NCBI GenBank assembly: GCA_947069175.1
Contig: CAMTDV010000028.1
Span: forward strand, 69,362,157-69,426,156
Direction of reading: 5' to 3'
Length of the DNA stretch: 64,000 bases
Source: Scalesia atractyloides
Taxonomy: Eukaryota; Streptophyta; Magnoliopsida; Asterales; Asteraceae
Below, piece after piece: positions 59,548 to 64,000 of this stretch. Under the pieces are notes generated by a model. The model ran no database searches. It was not told the DNA's origin and saw only the letters and a list, made by a program, of their open reading frames with translations. The translations under genes and the position numbers were made by a program. How positions within the stretch are numbered: position 1 is the first letter of the stretch; each line of letters starts with the position of its first letter.

Positions 59548-60228
59548 TTAGGCTTGGACCTTTGTCTTTCTTTTCCACAACGTGGGCCAAAAAGGCAAAG
59601 TATTCCTTGCGTAAGTATTTGTTCGCCTGAATACACGACACCAGCTTGAGACCTTTGGAAGGTTTCTCAACATAGACGTGTAAGGAATCACCGCTAGGAA
59701 GAGGAAGGCGAAGGAATTTCTCCGAACAAATAACTTCAGCACGAACTCGCCGAAGCCAGTCCATGCCTACTATGACGTCAAAACTATCCATTTTCATAGG
59801 TATGAAATCAATCAAAAACATATGACCATTAAGAACCAAGGAACAACGAGAGAGGATAGAGTTAACAGGAACGGTCTTACCGTTAGCGAATTCAACAGCG
59901 AAAGGATCGGCAACTTAGATCTTTCGCACTTAAGCAAGGGTTCAAATTCAACATACACGAAACTTCTATTTGCGCCGGTATCAAACAAACAAGAAGCATA
60001 GACATGGTTCACAAGGAACGTACCAGTAATAACATTGTTGGAGCTTTGGGCTTGAGCGGAGGTGAGCACGAAAGCTTGACCTTTAGCAGGCTCAGGTTGT
60101 TGCTGTTGCTGCTGGCGCTGCTGCTGGTTGTTGGCGCACTTAGGGCAAATGTTGGCGAAATGGTTAGGATCGCCACAGTTGTAACACGTCCGAACGGGAG
60201 TGGCTTGGGCTTGAGGGTTAGGGTTAGG
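59384..60228 (-). pseudogene. Y gag zinc knuckle and aspartic protease
   Basis: Zinc knuckle CYNCGDPNHFANIC (60186-60145, CX2CX4HX4C intact), a Gln run, then protease with the active DTGA at 59982-59971 and later FDVIVGMDWL. Stops and frameshifts lie near 59812-59840. The gag N-terminus is cut by LTR X at 60229; TTAGG (60224-60228) is the adjacent TSD half. The rest of gag should lie beyond the right edge. Confidence 0.8.
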
Positions 60229-62303
60229 TGTTAGCACACCCCAACCGATGGTGGAAACATCAGAGTGAGACAAAATAGATTGCGCATTGCTCACAATGCT
60301 AATAATGACGATATTTAATTAAAGCCAAATTTCATTTCAATAACAATTATCAAGTACAACAAAATTGATACAACAAATTTAGCCTAGACGTCTACTTGTG
60401 TGTATCTAAGTCCTTGCTATTTGATTTCATAGCAACCTCTTCACTAACCTGTAACATGTTTTAAAATACAATTCAATGCAAAAGCAAAGGCGAGTACACA
60501 AGTTTAAGCATAGCATACGTATACGATTAACGTTTAAACGAATCCTCATGGCAACTATGATTTTACGAGAGCATATACAAGGCATGCAATACTATTAGCT
60601 AAACCCTTAACGCAAACACGCTGTTTTAACATGGCCTCAAGTTTATGCGATGGAGGGGGATGCGTGACTTCCTATAGCGCTATACATGTTAAACGAAGGC
60701 TTAAAACAAGTTAATGACTACAGTTTCACATAAAGAATGTCCAAGATATAGGCATCACGTAAGCGTATCAAGTATTCATGTGTATAGGATTGTTTGTGCA
60801 TTTCATAAAGTTTAAGTGTTTGTTTGGTATAAGTAAACATGTTACACCCCAAAAGTGTTGTAAACAAAAAGTGGGTCAATGTACTCACGGTCTTGCGTAG
60901 TCTTCAAACTTGATGAGTTCGCGAAGTGGGTTGACAGGTGGAATGAGCGCCGAGTTATCCTACAAGAGGAGAACTTAGGTTGGTAAGTAAACGAACGATA
61001 ATGGAGGATTTGGAAAATTAACAAAGGTAAAATATGATAAAGTATGTATTACGAGAAAATAATCTTCTAGACTTAATACTCGTTCTCGACACTATTATGC
61101 CCATTCGGGTTGATGTGATTTCATGGGTTATGATACCCATTAGAATCATAACGAGAGATTAAGTACATAGGTGATATAACCTAGTATCATGACGGATAAT
61201 CATTTGATCACCATCAAGAATTCGGTTAGTACGTATACATACATATATATATATTACATAGTATCAGTATATCAAGAATATCATGTAGGTTCATAGAAGT
61301 CATGCATGGAGGAGGAGAGCCTTCCTTTTAAAACTTCTCGTATAGTTTACCAATGCGCAAGTCGTCACAAGGACGACAAGGATGGTCATGAGTACGTTTA
61401 AACATAAAAGTAAAAGCAAAAATAAACAAAATCATCAAGTGAGGTGGTGGATCGAAGTTAGGATAGCCAAGGCTTCCTTGTGATCATACCCTACCAACTC
61501 AAGTCTTGTTTCAAGAACAAGCTTGGAAGGATACAACACTTGTGGGTAAAACCCTATTAAAACCAAAAGAAAACGCTTAATCTTGGGACCCTAGTCATGG
61601 TGATGTTCCAAGTTAGTCTTCCATGGAAGACTTATAGAAACATTCCAAAGGTACTTCCAAGTAGTAAGAAAAAGGAAAGATCAAAAGAGAAAGGTGAGTT
61701 AGAACTCACTTTTTAGAAGCTTTGATCTTGAGAGAAGAAGAATAGAGCTCTTAGAGCCTTTAGAGAAGAGAAGAGAAGAGAAGGTTTAGGTGTGAGTTGA
61801 GAGTGAAAAGAAGTGGGGTATTTATAGGTAAGATGGGGGAGGTTGTTAGTTGGGGTATTTAATGGAAAAAGCACACACTTGGCCAATCCATGAGCTTTAA
61901 ATGGACATTTCTTGATCGCGCCCCTCTAGCAGGCCGCGAGAGGGTGTAGGCGTCTCGGTCGCGGGCCGCGAGAGAGTTCCACTGATTCGGTCGTGGGGCG
62001 CGAGGCAAGGTATTCCAGAAGGTTTTTTGGTTTTTAACACTTTTAGCCCTTTAACTTGATTATTTAGCTAATTTTTGCATGTTTTAAGCATATAATTAAT
62101 AAGTGTCGTGTGTGAATGCGCGTATAAGTATAAGTTTGCATATATTCAACGTTTAAATGCATATAAGACAAGTCAGTATCAAGTATAAGTTTCATTACGA
62201 TTCAAGTCTCGGATTACAAGAAAAGAAATACGAATACAAGCTTCCAAAAGAAATACGACAAAACTTTCTAAATTAAGGAAGTATGAAAAAGCGCGGCGTT
62301 ACA
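60229..62303 (-). repeat. 3' LTR of element X
   Basis: On the minus strand it starts TGTAACGCCGCGC and ends GTGTGCTAACA; 2075 bp. It is related to LTR Y but shorter and lacks the tRNA-like module. It holds CGCGAG/CTCGCGG motifs near 61925-62005. Confidence 0.85.
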
Positions 62304-62320
62304 GTCTCCCCTCCTTTAGA
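62304..62320 (-). other. Polypurine tract of X
   Basis: AAAGGAGGGGAGAC on the minus strand. Confidence 0.8.
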
Positions 62321-62337
62321 GAATTTCGTCCCTAAAT

Positions 62338-64000
62338 TTATTCAGAGGAAGGTGTAACGAACAGGTGCGGATACTTAGTCTTCATATCACTATCGAGTTC
62401 CCAAGTAAATTCGGCGCCATGTTTACCTTCCCATCGAACTTGACTATGGGAATTTGACTGCGCCTTAGTTGCTTGATTCCTCGATCCATGATTTCGATAA
62501 GTTTTTCCACGAAGTGCAATGTCTTGTTGATTTGAAGATCTTCGAGTGGGACTTGAAGTCCTTCTTCGGCTAGACATTTCTTTAGGTTTGAAACATGAAA
62601 ATCAGGGTGAACATTGCTGAGTGTTTGAGGTAGATCCAGTCTATACGCTAACTTGCCAATCCTTTCAAGAATATTGAAAGGACCTACATAGCGAGGAGCG
62701 AGTTTGCTTTTCTTACCAAAACGAATAACACCCTTCCAAGGGGATACCTTGAGAAGCACAATATCACACACCCTGAATTCCAAAGGTTTGTGTCTTTTAT
62801 CAGCATAACTCTTTTGTCGGCTTCGAGCTTTAAGGAGATTATCACGTATTTGTAGGATCTTGTCCGTCGTCTCTTGTATCAGTTCGGGACCAGTGAGTTG
62901 TACGTCTCCGATCTTGTGCCAACAAATAGGTGAACGGCACTTACGACCATACAATGCCTCAAATGGAGCCATTTGAATACTTGCGTGATAGCTGTTATTG
63001 TATGAGAATTCTACCAAAGGTAAGTGTGAATCCCAGTTGCCGCCAAAATCAATTACGCATGATCGAAGCATATCCTCTAGAGTTTGGATAGTACGCTCGG
63101 TTTGACCGTCAAATTGAGGATGAAAAGCGGTACTAAGGTTCAAACGAGTGCCAAGGGCGGATTGAAAAATTTGCCAAAGGCGGGAAGTGAAACGAGCGTC
63201 ACGATCGGAAATGATGTCAATGGGCATACCATGACGACGGATGATCTCACTCGTGTAGATACGAGCTAATTTCTCGACTTTGTAATCTTCACGAATGGCA
63301 AGGAAGTGAGCGGATTTGGTGAGACGTTCGATGATAACCCAAATGCTTACGAGGTAATTTCGTAATGAAATCCATGGCAATACTCTCCCATTTCCAGACA
63401 GGAATTTCGGGTTGTTTGAGTAGGCCAGAGAGACACTGATGCTCTGCCTTGACCTTAGAACAGGTCAGACACTTCGACACATAAAGAGCGATATCACGTT
63501 TCATTCTAGGCCACCAATAAGACGTACGAAGATCATGGTACATCTTGTTAGCGCCAGGGTGTACGGAGTATCGGGATTTATGAACTTCATCCATCAATGT
63601 GGTTCGAAGAGTACCACGATTAGGAATCCACATACGGCCACGATAGTATAGGATACCATTGTTCTTCTGCTCAAGTGGTGTTTCGTCACCAGTATTCAAC
63701 TCAGTTTCGAGGTTGCCCTCGTTAATGGCCGAATATTGCGCATCTCGAATCAGATGGTGGAAATTCTCCATGGTTTTGTGACAACGAATACTCTTCACAT
63801 AAATTTTGCAACTAAATGCATCGGCCACAACATTTATCTTGCCAGGATGGTAACAAATGTCACAGTCGTAGTCGTTTAACAGTTCCACCCAACGACGTTG
63901 TCGTATGTTGAGGTCTTTTGGTCAAAGATATGTTGCAGGCTCTTATGATCGGTGAAGATCGTACATTTTGTACCATAAAGGTAGTGTCGCCAAATCTTTA
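62338..64000 (-). pseudogene. X RNase H end, integrase and chromodomain, runs off edge
   Basis: From the right edge: RNase H end (HPGKINVVADA), integrase zinc-binding region (HPGANKMYHDLRTSYWWPRMKRD), CLTCSKVKAEHQ, then a frameshift at about 63345 where about 17 bp present in Y are missing. The core follows: VIIERLTKSAHF, IDIISDRD, FHPQFDGQTE, then FGGNWDSHLPLVEFSYNN. After it come YADKRHKPLEFRV and a chromo-like end with a second frame change near 62440 before KYPHLF. It is closer to intact than Y but not functional as it stands. Confidence 0.85.

Noticed and set aside
53756..60228. Endogenous pararetrovirus
   Set aside because: RT and RNase H alone could fit, but integrase, chromodomain, LTRs, TSD halves and polypurine tracts show Ty3 retrotransposons.

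Overview
The window is nuclear DNA of a higher plant. The evidence is AT-rich intergenic DNA, LTR retrotransposons primed by initiator tRNA-Met, MITEs, Helitron ends, a plant-type domesticated hAT gene and a small NOI/RIN4-type gene. Several repeat and Ty3-gag types look like those I know from Asteraceae, so a composite-family eudicot is my best guess (inference only).

Positions 1-26700 are gene-poor DNA. The left edge (1-1478) is part of a large LTR (called family B here). Next comes an intergenic tract with a foldback element and a Mutator-type MITE with an exact 9-bp target duplication. A single-exon 813-codon hAT-derived gene lies at 4391-6832 (-). Then follow about 16 kb of AT-rich DNA with SINE-like, MITE, microsatellite and Helitron-end sequences. 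A candidate gene-capturing Helitron at about 19443-22600 carries pieces of a NOT4-type E3 ligase gene and an API5-like gene. A short NOI-domain gene follows at 23232-23480 (-). A PIF/Harbinger-type element that kept only its Myb-like ORF lies at 24076-26014.

Positions 26720-64000 are a deep nest of LTR retrotransposons. A copia gag remnant (-) is interrupted by Ty3 element W (+, 27912-36483). W is interrupted inside RT by Ty3 element Z (-, 36484 onward). Z contains a solo family-B LTR (40711-43426, TSD TCAAT), a complete gag-only element (44325-53755, TSD TCCTT) and Ty3 element Y (-, 54192 onward). Y is interrupted in its gag by Ty3 element X (-, 60229 to beyond the right edge). All pol genes here are broken, so none of the autonomous-type copies looks active.

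The most unusual signal is in the family-B LTRs. Downstream of the LTR TATA box each copy carries a tandem array of units about 170 bp long, and each unit holds one tRNA-like module with a strong hairpin and a B-box-like GGTTCGA core. Different units form the same hairpin with different but compensating bases. A separate antisense serine/leucine-tRNA-like module lies near the LTR 5' end. The gag-only element flanked by two of these LTRs looks recent (LTRs about 99% alike by eye). It also carries six internal copies of a hairpin-forming repeat.
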